Notes under the pieces: model-generated
The model's database searches: none
The model's input: only the letters and a program-made list of their open reading frames with translations
Told to the model about the DNA's origin: nothing
Part shown: positions 9,286 through 17,223 of the stretch, in pieces
Layout of the letters: every line of letters begins with the position of its first letter
Numbering within the stretch: the first letter of the stretch is position 1
From: Clostridium_AD sp050717545
GTDB lineage: Bacteria; Bacillota; Clostridia; Clostridiales; Clostridiaceae
Reading direction: 5' to 3'
Length of the DNA stretch: 64,000 nt
NCBI RefSeq assembly: GCF_050717545.1
Contig: NZ_JBOITN010000019.1
Coordinates: 124,001 to 188,000, forward strand
Program-made: the position numbers and the translations under genes

Positions 9286-9346
9286 TATTATAATTTAATA
9301 AAGGAACTAAGTGGATAAAGCCACTAAAGTGGGTGAAGCTATATAA

Positions 9347-9448
9347 GTAGGTAATCTATGTTGGTAGGTAATCTATGTTGGTAGTTAATTTATGTTAGTA
9401 ATTAATCTACGTAAGTAGATAATCTACGTAAGTAGATTATTAATGGAG
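9347..9448 (+). repeat. 17-bp tandem repeat, five copies plus a partial
   Basis: Five head-to-tail 17-base units start at 9347, 9364, 9381, 9398 and 9415, with a decayed sixth at 9432. The first two units are identical, GTAGGTAATCTATGTTG; the later ones drift (GTAGATAATCTACGTAA). In the later units AATCTAC and GTAGATT can pair around GTAA, giving two small hairpins side by side. The array ends just before the ribosome binding site of pepV. Confidence 0.85.
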
Positions 9449-9458
9449 GGGAAAGAAT

Positions 9459-10850
9459 ATGGAATTAAACAATTTAATTGATGTTATGAAAGAAGATATT
9501 ATTAGCTCTACTCAAGAAATTATAAAAATTAAGAGTATAGAGAGCGATGCAAAACCTGGGAAACCTTTTGGAGAAGGAGTAAATAAAGCTCTAGAATGCG
9601 CACTTGGTATTGCAAAAGACCTAGGGTTTCATACGGTTAACTTAGATGGCTATGTTGGATATGCAGAGTACGGTCAAGGCGAGGATTATGTTTTAGCACT
9701 AGGCCACTTGGATGTGGTGCCTGAAGGAAATGGTTGGATTTATCCAGCTTATGGCGCAGAAATTCACGACGGTAAAATGTACGGACGTGGAACTACAGAT
9801 GATAAAGGACCAATAATGGCTACGCTTTATGGATTAAAAGCTATTAAAGATGCAAAACTTCCGCTTTCTAAAAGAATTAGAATTTTATTCGGTACTAATG
9901 AAGAAACAGGAAGCAAAGAACTTGATTATTATTTAGAAAGAGAAAAACCACCAGTTGCTGGTTTTACACCAGATGCGGATTATCCAATAATTAATGGTGA
10001 AAAAGGTATAACTATCTTTAATATCGTGAAAGATTTTAAAGTTAAAAATAAGAGCGATAACTTTATTAAATATATTAAAGGTGGTCAGGCTGCAAATATG
10101 GTACCTGATTATTGTGAAGCTGGAATAATAACTACTAATGCAGAAAGTATTGTTAGTGCATTAAGAATTTTTGTAAAAGATGATGATTCTAAACTTTCGG
10201 CAGTAGTTAATAAAGATATGATAATAATTAAATCTAAAGGTGAATCCGCTCATGGAAGTTTACCAGAACTTGGACAGAATGCTATAATGCAATTATTAGC
10301 TTTTCTTGGAACTATTGATTTTGGTACAAATGATATATCAGAATTTATAAAATTTGTTAATGAGAATATAGGCATGGAAGTACATGGAGAGTCTTTTGGA
10401 GTTTGTCTTGAAGATGAAATGTCAGGTAAAGTGTCCTTTAATGTTGGAACATTAAATATGGATGATAACTCAGCCACTATGACATTAAATTTAAGATATC
10501 CTGTAACTAGTAAGTTGGAAGATATGATGAATCCATTTAATAATAAAATTGATGGAACTGGGATAAGAATAGAGAAATTTGAACATCAAAAACCATTATA
10601 TTTTTCACCAGATAGTCCAATTATAAAAACACTTCAAGAGGTTTATACAAAGCAGACTGGAGAAGAAGCAAAACTAGTATCAATAGGTGGAGGAACTTAT
10701 GCTAAAGAAATGCCTAATATTGTAGCTTTTGGACCAATGTTTCCAGGAGAACTAGACACTATTCATAAACCAAACGAATATATAACAATAGATAATTTGA
10801 TTAAGAATGCTAAAATATACGCTAATGCATTGTATGAACTGGCAAAATAA
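9459..10850 (+). CDS. pepV: Dipeptidase PepV (M20 family)
   Basis: Zinc-dependent cytosolic dipeptidase, 463 aa, the usual length for PepV. Seen: the first metal-binding motif GHLDVVPEG near residue 82, GRGTTDDKG near 110 with the bridging Asp, TNEETGS near 148 with the catalytic and metal Glu, TPDADYP with a further Asp, and the C-terminal IGGGTYA and TIHKPNE with the last His. It cleaves dipeptides, usually with an unblocked N-terminus. The ATG at 9459 follows GGAGGGG. A terminator lies at 10915. The dipeptide epimerase gene downstream may act on related substrates. Confidence 0.95.
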   Translation: MELNNLIDVMKEDIISSTQEIIKIKSIESDAKPGKPFGEGVNKALECALGIAKDLGFHTVNLDGYVGYAEYGQGEDYVLALGHLDVVPEGNGWIYPAYGAEIHDGKMYGRGTTDDKGPIMATLYGLKAIKDAKLPLSKRIRILFGTNEETGSKELDYYLEREKPPVAGFTPDADYPIINGEKGITIFNIVKDFKVKNKSDNFIKYIKGGQAANMVPDYCEAGIITTNAESIVSALRIFVKDDDSKLSAVVNKDMIIIKSKGESAHGSLPELGQNAIMQLLAFLGTIDFGTNDISEFIKFVNENIGMEVHGESFGVCLEDEMSGKVSFNVGTLNMDDNSATMTLNLRYPVTSKLEDMMNPFNNKIDGTGIRIEKFEHQKPLYFSPDSPIIKTLQEVYTKQTGEEAKLVSIGGGTYAKEMPNIVAFGPMFPGELDTIHKPNEYITIDNLIKNAKIYANALYELAK

Positions 10851-10914
10851 GCTTTTCTGTGAATACAAAACTTATTATATCATGTGATTTTTGGTAAAAA
10901 TAAATAAAAATTAG

Positions 10915-10954
10915 ACCTATATCTTATAAACCAAGATGTAGGTTTTAGTGTTTT
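10915..10954 (+). terminator. Intrinsic terminator of pepV
   Basis: ACCTATATCTT pairs with AAGATGTAGGT (one G-T) and is followed by TTTAGTGTTTT. Confidence 0.6.
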
Positions 10955-10963
10955 AAAGCAGTT

Positions 10964-10992
10964 AAATTATCTCCTACGGAGCTGCATTTAGT
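10964..10992. repeat. Short CTCC/GGAG repeat, copy 2
   Basis: Core CTCCTACGGAGCTGCATTTA, matching the copies near 1702 and (inverted) 27067. CTCC and GGAG form a short stem around TAC. Located between pepV and the epimerase gene. Confidence 0.4.
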
Positions 10993-11114
10993 TTAAATTT
11001 ATAAAACTATAGAATTAAAATAGATGTAGATGTATAATGCAATATTAGGCTATTAATAATTTATAAAAAAATGTATATACTATAATAAATATAAAACTTT
11101 AGTGGGGGATAATT

Positions 11115-12203
11115 ATGAAAATACAAGATATAAAAATTGGGAAAATGAGTACTGCTTTAAAACAACCATATAGAGTAGGCAAGAGGATCCTTACTTTCTC
11201 CGATGAAATAGTTATAAAGATGATTTCAGATACGGGGGAAGTTGGATATGGTAGTGCGGCTCCAACGCCTTCCATAACAGGGGAAACTGAAAATTCCATT
11301 ATTGGAGCAATAAATTATATTAAACCTGAAATTATAGGTTTAGACATTGATAATCTTGAAGAAATTATGAAAGTAATTCATAATTCTATGCACGCAAATA
11401 ATAGCGCGAAAGCTGCTATTGATGTTGCTATTTATGATTTGCTTTGCAAAAAATATGGAGTTCCACTTTATAAATTTTTGGGCGGATATAAAACTTCATT
11501 AACTACAGATCTTACAATAGCAAATGATACGGTGGAACAAATGGTAACAAAATCATTAGAGGCTGTTATGGCTGGTTATACATTTTTAAAAGTGAAAGTT
11601 GGAAATCATATAGATCTTGATATAGAAAGGGTTAAAGCAGTAAGAAAAGCAGTAAGGCGAGGAATAAAAATCAGAGTAGATGCTAACCAAGGTTGGAGAC
11701 CAAAGGAAGCTGTAAGTATCATTAGAAAATTTGAAGATATGGGTCTTGATATTGAGTTTGTTGAGCAACCAGTTAATGCTTGGGATATAGATGGTCTTAA
11801 GTATGTTACTGACAACGTTGAAACGAAAATCCTTGCAGATGAGGCAGTTTTTGGACCATCGGATGCTTTTAAAATAATTGAAAGAAGAGCAGCGGACCTT
11901 ATAAGTATAAAACTTATGAAGTGTGGAGGCATAAATAACGCAATAAAGATATATAATATGGCAGAAAATATGGGTATAAGGTGCATGATGGGTTGTATGC
12001 TAGAGAGTAGAATAGGAATAACAGCAGCAGCCAGTTTTGCAGCATCAAAATCAAATATGATTAAAGCGGATCTAGACACTATGCTACTTTTTGAAGAGGA
12101 GGCAGTAATTGGTGGGGCAAACATCGTAGGAAATACTATATCTATTAGTGATTCACCAGGTCTTGGCATTGTTGATTTAATTGGATGGCATGAAATATTT
12201 TAG
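11115..12203 (+). CDS. Dipeptide epimerase (enolase superfamily)
   Basis: 362 aa member of the mandelate racemase/muconate-lactonizing enzyme group, most like L-Ala-D/L-Glu epimerases. Seen: N-terminal capping domain (1-125); KxK acid/base pair at Lys159 and Lys161 in FLKVKVGN; three metal ligands in RVDAN, FVEQP and LADEA; and the opposite Lys in SIKLMKCGG. These residues are those expected of a dipeptide epimerase. The specificity (Ala-Glu or another dipeptide) cannot be read from sequence alone. The likely role is recycling murein peptides or using nutrient dipeptides; the PepV gene upstream fits this. ATG with GTGGGGG upstream. Confidence 0.9.
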   Translation: MKIQDIKIGKMSTALKQPYRVGKRILTFSDEIVIKMISDTGEVGYGSAAPTPSITGETENSIIGAINYIKPEIIGLDIDNLEEIMKVIHNSMHANNSAKAAIDVAIYDLLCKKYGVPLYKFLGGYKTSLTTDLTIANDTVEQMVTKSLEAVMAGYTFLKVKVGNHIDLDIERVKAVRKAVRRGIKIRVDANQGWRPKEAVSIIRKFEDMGLDIEFVEQPVNAWDIDGLKYVTDNVETKILADEAVFGPSDAFKIIERRAADLISIKLMKCGGINNAIKIYNMAENMGIRCMMGCMLESRIGITAAASFAASKSNMIKADLDTMLLFEEEAVIGGANIVGNTISISDSPGLGIVDLIGWHEIF

Positions 12204-12306
12204 ACATAAGAAGTTAATAAAATTTAAATAAATAACATGTGGAATTGTTATTACCTTTAATATTTATCGTATGAGGAAATATAACAAATAAAATGGGGTG
12301 ATGGTT

Positions 12307-14499
12307 TTGAATAATAATGAAAATGATATTGATTCTAAACTTATAGAGGTAGAATTAAAAAAGCAAATTGAATTTAATATAGAAAAAGAACACTTAAAGG
12401 TCGCTTGTGAAATTATTAGTGAAGAAATCTTAAAATATATTGAAAAAAGAAAAGAAATCACAAAATATATTTTAGATTATAGGAAAAAAGTTATTGAAGA
12501 CTATAGAGATGATGAAGACATGGTTATAGAATATTTTGATCACGAGATATACGTAAAAGAAGAAGCTTTTAAAACTATTGATAAAAGACTTAAGGAACTA
12601 ACTGCGCTTAAGAGCTCTCCATATTTTGGGAGAATTGACTTTTCAGAAGAAGACTATGGCATTAATGAAATGTATGTAGGTAGATTTGGAGTAACTCCAG
12701 ATAATACCTATGAACCATTAATAGTAGATTGGAGAGCCCCAGTTGCGTCTTTATTTTATACTGGTTCTTTAGGCGATGCTTTTTATGATGCTCCTAAAGA
12801 TAAAATATTAGTTAACATTTTAGGTAAAAGACAGTTTATTATTAAAAAAGAAAAGCTTATGGGCATGTTTGATTCAGCACTTGACGTAAAAGATGAAATA
12901 CTTCAAATGGTGCTTAGTAGCAATGCAGGAGAAAAACTAAAAGATATAATAATGACAATACAAAAGGAACAAGATGATTTAATAAGACAACCAAGACTAC
13001 AAACTATTGTAGTTGATGGTGTTGCTGGTAGTGGGAAAACTACTATAGCACTTCATAGGGTAGCATATTTACTTTATAATTATAGGAAAATACTTGAAGA
13101 TAAGGTTTTGATATTAGGACCTAATAATGTATTTATGGAATACATATCATCAGTGTTACCAAGCCTTGGAGAGTCAGGAGTTAAGCAAACAACGTTTAGA
13201 GATTTTGCTTTTGATATTTTAGAGTTAAATGAAGTAATGAGTTTAAAAGAATACATGGAGAAAGTACTTGGTGGCGAGGAAGAATTTACAAAGGATATTA
13301 TGTATAAAAATTCTGATATGTATAAAGACTTCCTTGACCAGGAAATAGAAAAACTAGATAATGAATACTTTGAGATTGAAAATTTATATTTTATGGACGA
13401 ACTTGTACTATCTAAAAAAGATATAAGTGATATGTTCACTATTCATTATAAAACTATGCCTTTATTTAGAAGAAGTATGAAAATTAAAAGAATTATTTAT
13501 TTGAAAATAAGTGAGGCTAGAGATGAAAAAGTAAGATTTATACAAAAAGAATATGCAAAAGCAGTAGCCGCACTGTCTGATGATGAGCAGGATTATAAAG
13601 TAAATGATTTAGATTTTAATAGAAGACTTAAAATTAGAGAAGTTATCAAAGAAGTGATAGAACTAAAAAGTAAACTTACTTGGATTGAAAATGGTAACTG
13701 TGTTGATTTGTATAACAAAATAAACGGTTATAAACAATTAACTGAAAATGATTTAGGAGGTATATTGTACCTTAAAATTAAGTTAGAAGGTATTAAAATG
13801 CCTCAGGAAATAAAACATGTAGTTATAGATGAAGCGCAAGACTATAGTAGTCTTCAATTTTGGGTTATAAAGGAATTAACAAAATGTACTTCACTAACTA
13901 TAGTTGGAGATAGCAATCAAAGGTTAATACCTTTTGAGGGAAAATTACCAATGCATGATATAAAAAACATACTTCCACGTTGTAATGTACAGGAGTTTAA
14001 ATTAAATACGAGTTATAGATCAACAAGGGAAATTATGGAGTATGCTAATAAATATTTGCATGATGAACCTATTATACCTATAGTAAGAAACGGTGAGGTG
14101 GTAACGGAAAAATTAATTACAGATAAGGGTGAACTTAAAAAATTCATATTTGAAAAGATTGAATACTTTAAAGGTAAGACTTATGAAAATATTGCAATTA
14201 TATGCAAAGATATAAAAGAAACACAAGAAATGTATGAATTAATTAATGAAAACACAAATATTAGAATTATAAATGAAGAGAATGCGGTTTATCATAGCGG
14301 AATTGTTGTTCTTCCATCGTATTTTGCAAAGGGACTTGAATTTGACGCGGTTATAATGGTGTTAAATAAGCAAAGCGAAATGGGCGAAGCTAAATCAGAT
14401 GACTTGCGCAGTGAGTATATGCAAGAAGATAAACTTAGATATGTTATGGCAACTAGGGCGCTTCATGAACTTCATGTCGCTTTCAAAAAAATGGTGTAA
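12307..14499 (+). CDS. helD: HelD-like RNA polymerase recycling ATPase (UvrD-type)
   Basis: About 731 aa superfamily 1 helicase-like ATPase. An N-terminal helical region (1-80) is followed by a conserved segment (GRFGV.PDNTYEPLIVDWRAPVASLFY), Walker A GVAGSGKTT near 237, Walker B VVIDEAQDYS near 508, SYRST near 570 and a C-terminal motif VIMVL...ATRAL. HelD proteins of Firmicutes insert arms into RNA polymerase and free stalled enzyme from nucleic acid. The length and the WRAP segment separate it from true UvrD. The frame opens at GTG 12298, which overlaps GGGGTGAT, so I prefer the TTG at 12307. Single gene with a terminator at 14563. Confidence 0.88.
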   Translation: MNNNENDIDSKLIEVELKKQIEFNIEKEHLKVACEIISEEILKYIEKRKEITKYILDYRKKVIEDYRDDEDMVIEYFDHEIYVKEEAFKTIDKRLKELTALKSSPYFGRIDFSEEDYGINEMYVGRFGVTPDNTYEPLIVDWRAPVASLFYTGSLGDAFYDAPKDKILVNILGKRQFIIKKEKLMGMFDSALDVKDEILQMVLSSNAGEKLKDIIMTIQKEQDDLIRQPRLQTIVVDGVAGSGKTTIALHRVAYLLYNYRKILEDKVLILGPNNVFMEYISSVLPSLGESGVKQTTFRDFAFDILELNEVMSLKEYMEKVLGGEEEFTKDIMYKNSDMYKDFLDQEIEKLDNEYFEIENLYFMDELVLSKKDISDMFTIHYKTMPLFRRSMKIKRIIYLKISEARDEKVRFIQKEYAKAVAALSDDEQDYKVNDLDFNRRLKIREVIKEVIELKSKLTWIENGNCVDLYNKINGYKQLTENDLGGILYLKIKLEGIKMPQEIKHVVIDEAQDYSSLQFWVIKELTKCTSLTIVGDSNQRLIPFEGKLPMHDIKNILPRCNVQEFKLNTSYRSTREIMEYANKYLHDEPIIPIVRNGEVVTEKLITDKGELKKFIFEKIEYFKGKTYENIAIICKDIKETQEMYELINENTNIRIINEENAVYHSGIVVLPSYFAKGLEFDAVIMVLNKQSEMGEAKSDDLRSEYMQEDKLRYVMATRALHELHVAFKKMV

Positions 14500-14527
14500 C
14501 AACAATAAACAAAAAAAGAATAAGAGT

Positions 14528-14552
14528 GGGACGGTTAACAATCTGTTAACCT
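14528..14552 (+). repeat. REP-like hairpin at the left end of the element
   Basis: GGGAC followed by GGTTAACA, loop ATC and TGTTAACC. A perfect 8-bp stem with a conserved 5' foot, as in REP sequences recognised by Y1 transposases. Confidence 0.6.
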
Positions 14553-14562
14553 TTATCTTGGT

Positions 14563-14593
14563 ACAAGTTTTCTCTGAAAACTTGTATCTTTTT
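14563..14593 (+). terminator. Intrinsic terminator of helD
   Basis: ACAAGTTTTC pairs perfectly with GAAAACTTGT around TCT and is followed by ATCTTTTTG. Confidence 0.7.
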
Positions 14594-14747
14594 GATTAAA
14601 TAGATTTTTATTAATCATTATTTTATATTACTTACATGGTTACATCAATGAAATATTATAAAATAAGTGCTTGTCCAATTTCTTAATTAATAAAAAAATC
14701 TTTATTAGTAAGTGGATTTTTTTTAGTAATGGGTTAAATAGTTGATT

Positions 14748-15674
14748 TTAAACATAGCATTTAAGGAAATCCTGAATTATATTTTCATATTTAGTGTCTG
14801 TTCCAATTAGATTTATACCAATAGTGCTTAATTTGGATACTCTGGCCTGCGTAATGTTCCCTAGTGCACTAGTTATATCGCTAGATTTAAAATTGCACAG
14901 GCTCCTCATTAGAACAACTACTAAAGCTTTGGCATTCACAAGATTTCTGCAAAATTTCATGTGAATATGAAATTTTGAAATGTTCATTTCTTGCGCTATA
15001 AATTCTACTATGTCTTCTGGTTTAATATTCCTTACAAGCAGTCTTCTTTCACTTCTATATTCTGTTTTCCCATCTTCAAATTCAATGTCTTGTTCTAAAT
15101 TTCCTTGCTCTAAATTTTCTGTGCTATAGGGGTAAATAAGGTCATAATAGTTACTCCTAGCGGTTTTAAGGTTATTACCAAAGAGTTTCATAATGTATTC
15201 AAAATCAACTAAGTTGAGATGGTTATGCCTTTTTCCTAAAAATAATCCCAAACTAGAAAATGCGTATTCATCAGGACAAGTTCTATATTCAACTATAGAC
15301 CTAGGGTTATTGTGCATATACAGTGATAATGTTTTTAAATACTTTTCACTATCAACTATTTTACTAGTAAACCTATCTTTGAAAAGATGGCCATCTCTTT
15401 CATATTTCTTATTAAAATACATTGCATAAGAAAAATTTATTCCATGCATTACCTTTGATATATCTGAGCCATTAGCATCAATAATAAGGTGTGCATGGTT
15501 ATCCATAAGGCAGTACCCGTAAATTTTAAAATTATAGAGAGTTTTATATTTTTTTATAAGAAATAAGTATTTCTGCTTATCCGAAGCATCTCTAAATAAA
15601 ATTATTTCACTAATACTTTTGGATATAATATGAAATATCGATTCAGTTGTTTTTACCCTTGCCATTCTTGGCAT
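14748..15674 (-). CDS. REP-associated tyrosine (Y1) transposase
   Basis: 308 aa single-strand transposase of the IS200/IS605-related REP-associated group. The catalytic domain (1-150) contains the HUH motif in YCLMDNHAHLII near residue 60, DGHLFKDRF, and LSLYMHNNPRSI with the probable catalytic Tyr. About 140 further residues include a helical region with a short Q/E-rich linker (NLEQGNLEQD) and a possible helix-turn-helix near the end. The start ATG is preceded by GAGGTGAT on the minus strand. The frame is intact, so the enzyme may be active. Flanking inverted GGGACGGTTAACAA motifs support a dedicated target sequence. Confidence 0.9.
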   Translation of the reverse strand: MPRMARVKTTESIFHIISKSISEIILFRDASDKQKYLFLIKKYKTLYNFKIYGYCLMDNHAHLIIDANGSDISKVMHGINFSYAMYFNKKYERDGHLFKDRFTSKIVDSEKYLKTLSLYMHNNPRSIVEYRTCPDEYAFSSLGLFLGKRHNHLNLVDFEYIMKLFGNNLKTARSNYYDLIYPYSTENLEQGNLEQDIEFEDGKTEYRSERRLLVRNIKPEDIVEFIAQEMNISKFHIHMKFCRNLVNAKALVVVLMRSLCNFKSSDITSALGNITQARVSKLSTIGINLIGTDTKYENIIQDFLKCYV

Positions 15675-15779
15675 AATAAATCACCTCTTTGTTATATTTT
15701 TCTAAATTATTACCTATCTAGTCAGATGGTATTCAACTTTATAAGTGACAGGTTCAAATAGTTCAAATAGTTGAGATAG

Positions 15780-15853
15780 TTGTTAACTGTCCCAAAGAAA
15801 AGAAAAAGAGATAAGAGATGAAAGCTATAGCTGATTAGTTGTTAACCGTCCCC
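15780..15853 (-). repeat. Two REP-like motifs at the right end of the element
   Basis: On the minus strand GGGACGGTTAACAACTA (ending at 15852) and GGGACAGTTAACAACTA (ending at 15793) lie about 60 bases apart in the same orientation. Both match the left-end motif inverted. Confidence 0.55.
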
Positions 15854-15926
15854 AAAATTATGTGCAAAATAAAATTATGTGCAAAATTATGTGGATAATT
15901 AATTTATAGAAATACATATATTGCTA

Positions 15927-15954
15927 TTGAATTTTATTTTATATCTGATATAAT
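15927..15954 (+). promoter_or_regulatory. Sigma-A-type promoter upstream of the 6S-like RNA
   Basis: TTGAAT (15927-15932), 16 bases, then TATAAT (15949-15954). Transcription would begin near 15961, about 45 bases before the predicted mature 6S end, which would imply 5' trimming or a longer RNA. Confidence 0.4.
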
Positions 15955-16006
15955 AAAGTTAACACAAGATAACAGAAAGTTAACAATTTAAAGTAATTAA
16001 ACGTGT

Positions 16007-16205
16007 CCAAAAGTTTCTAATTGTTATTTCTGAGATATTCGTGAAGCTCTTATTTTCAACCTACAATATTTATACGGGAGTTCAAGATCGAGGTGTAGAT
16101 TTGGCTTATAAGCCCAGTGTTAAACTGGCAAGGACTGTTAAACATCCCTGAGGACACCCACCTATCATAAAGATAGGTGTAAAAATTAGGGCAACGGTAT
16201 TTTGG
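16007..16205 (+). ncRNA. ssrS: 6S RNA (probable)
   Basis: About 200 bases with the features of 6S RNA, which binds the housekeeping RNA polymerase as a promoter mimic. A closing stem joins CCAAAA (16007-16012) with TTTTGG (16200-16205), then TTGTT with GGCAA and CTGA with TTAG. The 5' strand contains CTGAGATATTCGTGAAGCTC, much like the conserved 5' strand of known 6S RNAs. Near the 3' side CACCTATC and GATAGGTG form a perfect hairpin (16159-16179). No open reading frame of note overlaps it. The assignment rests on recalled sequence pattern and hand pairing, not on a covariance search. A terminator follows at 16236. Confidence 0.65.
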
Positions 16206-16235
16206 ATTAAATTTTTAAATATTGAGTGATTTATA

Positions 16236-16261
16236 AAAGAGATAGAAATATCTCTTTTTTA
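16236..16261 (+). terminator. Intrinsic terminator after the 6S-like RNA
   Basis: AAAGAGATA and TATCTCTTT pair around GAAA, followed by further T residues. Confidence 0.65.
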
Positions 16262-16373
16262 TTGCGTTAAAAATTATGGACTGTTTTTTATGGTATAATT
16301 AGTATAAATTAGTAACGTATTTATTAACGTATCTATAAAATACAAAGTGATGACAAATATGGAGGTGAGTTAT

Positions 16374-17183
16374 ATGGGAGAAGAAAAGGCCATTAAGATG
16401 ATAGAGAATAACCCGATTGTAATAAAAAATATTGATAATCCTAGTGATGAAATGAAACTTATGGCTATAAAAAAAGATGGGACAATGTTACGTTATATAA
16501 AAAATCCTACAGCTGAAATGCTGGAGCTTGCAATCAAAAGTAATTCTAGGGCAATTGAGTTTATAGAGAATCCTACGAATGAAATGAAAAGATATGTTGT
16601 ATTAAAATCATGGAATAATTTGGAGTTTATTAAAAATCCTAGTGAAGAACTTATAAAAATAGGTATAGTTCAAAAGGGTTATGCAATAAAGTATGCTAAA
16701 AACCCAAGTCCACTCGTTCAAAAATTAGCTGTAGAAAAAGATTATGATTCTATAAAATTCATAAAAGACCCAATTGAAGAAGTGCAATTTTTGGCAATAG
16801 GTAAAAACTATAATGCTTTAAGATACATAGAAAATGCAACCTTAGACGCTGAAATAATGGCAATAAAGGAAAGTGAAGCCGCAATAAGGTTAATAATTAA
16901 TATAGATGAAAATAAAAAAATATTGTTTTTAAAACATAATGTTTTGGTAATAAAATATTTTGCAGAAGGCCTTCCATTGGATGTTGTAGAAGAAGTTTTA
17001 AAAGAAGTATTATCGAAAGAAGAAACACCTGAAAAATATGTAAGGGATTTTATAAATTGTGAAAGCATAAATAAAAAACAGGGTAATATATCTATGGACA
17101 AAATAATTTTTATTTATAAGTATGGTAGTAAAGCCTGCAAAAGAATAGCAGTAGATGAAAAACTAAATATTATGAAAAACTAG
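16374..17183 (+). CDS. 23-residue-repeat protein, DUF4116-like
   Basis: 269 aa, soluble. From about residue 10 to 180 it consists of some seven repeats of 22-23 residues with the pattern a-hydrophobic-x-(Y/F)-I-(K/E)-N-P-x-x-E-(M/L)-x-x-x-A-(I/V)-x-(K/E), for example LRYIKNPTAEMLELAIKSN and IEFIENPTNEMKRYVVLKS. Paired helices of this kind should stack into a solenoid, and the pattern resembles DUF4116 repeats. A different helical tail of about 80 residues follows. The start at 16374 has GGAGGTGA; an upstream in-frame GTG at 16347 has none. It is 40 bases before a MoxR-type ATPase gene and probably heads a three-gene operon, perhaps as its adaptor or target-binding part. Confidence 0.8.
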   Translation: MGEEKAIKMIENNPIVIKNIDNPSDEMKLMAIKKDGTMLRYIKNPTAEMLELAIKSNSRAIEFIENPTNEMKRYVVLKSWNNLEFIKNPSEELIKIGIVQKGYAIKYAKNPSPLVQKLAVEKDYDSIKFIKDPIEEVQFLAIGKNYNALRYIENATLDAEIMAIKESEAAIRLIINIDENKKILFLKHNVLVIKYFAEGLPLDVVEEVLKEVLSKEETPEKYVRDFINCESINKKQGNISMDKIIFIYKYGSKACKRIAVDEKLNIMKN

Positions 17184-17223
17184 AACTTAAAAAATCTGAA
17201 TATGATGTTAGAAGGGATGAATT

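Larger units (their letters stand above)
14526..15855 (-). mobile_element. REP-associated Y1 transposase element
   Basis: The transposase gene is bracketed by inverted copies of GGGACGGTTAACAA: 14528-14541 on the left, and its complement TTGTTAACCGTCCC at 15839-15852 on the right. A variant TTGTTAACTGTCCC lies at 15780-15793. The left copy leads into a hairpin, GGTTAACA and TGTTAACC around ATC (14533-14552), preceded by GGGAC, which is the arrangement of REP hairpins with a foot tetranucleotide. A 9-base repeat, TTCAAATAG, is present two to three times at 15753-15779. I infer a transposase with its own REP-like sequences. Exact ends are uncertain. Confidence 0.6.

Noticed and set aside
9347..9448. 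CRISPR array before pepV
   Set aside because: The 17-base units are directly joined with no spacers and there are no cas genes, so it is a simple tandem repeat.
11606..12169. 187-residue minus-strand open frame inside the epimerase gene
   Set aside because: It is the complement of a well-supported enzyme gene with all catalytic residues, and it lacks a ribosome site.
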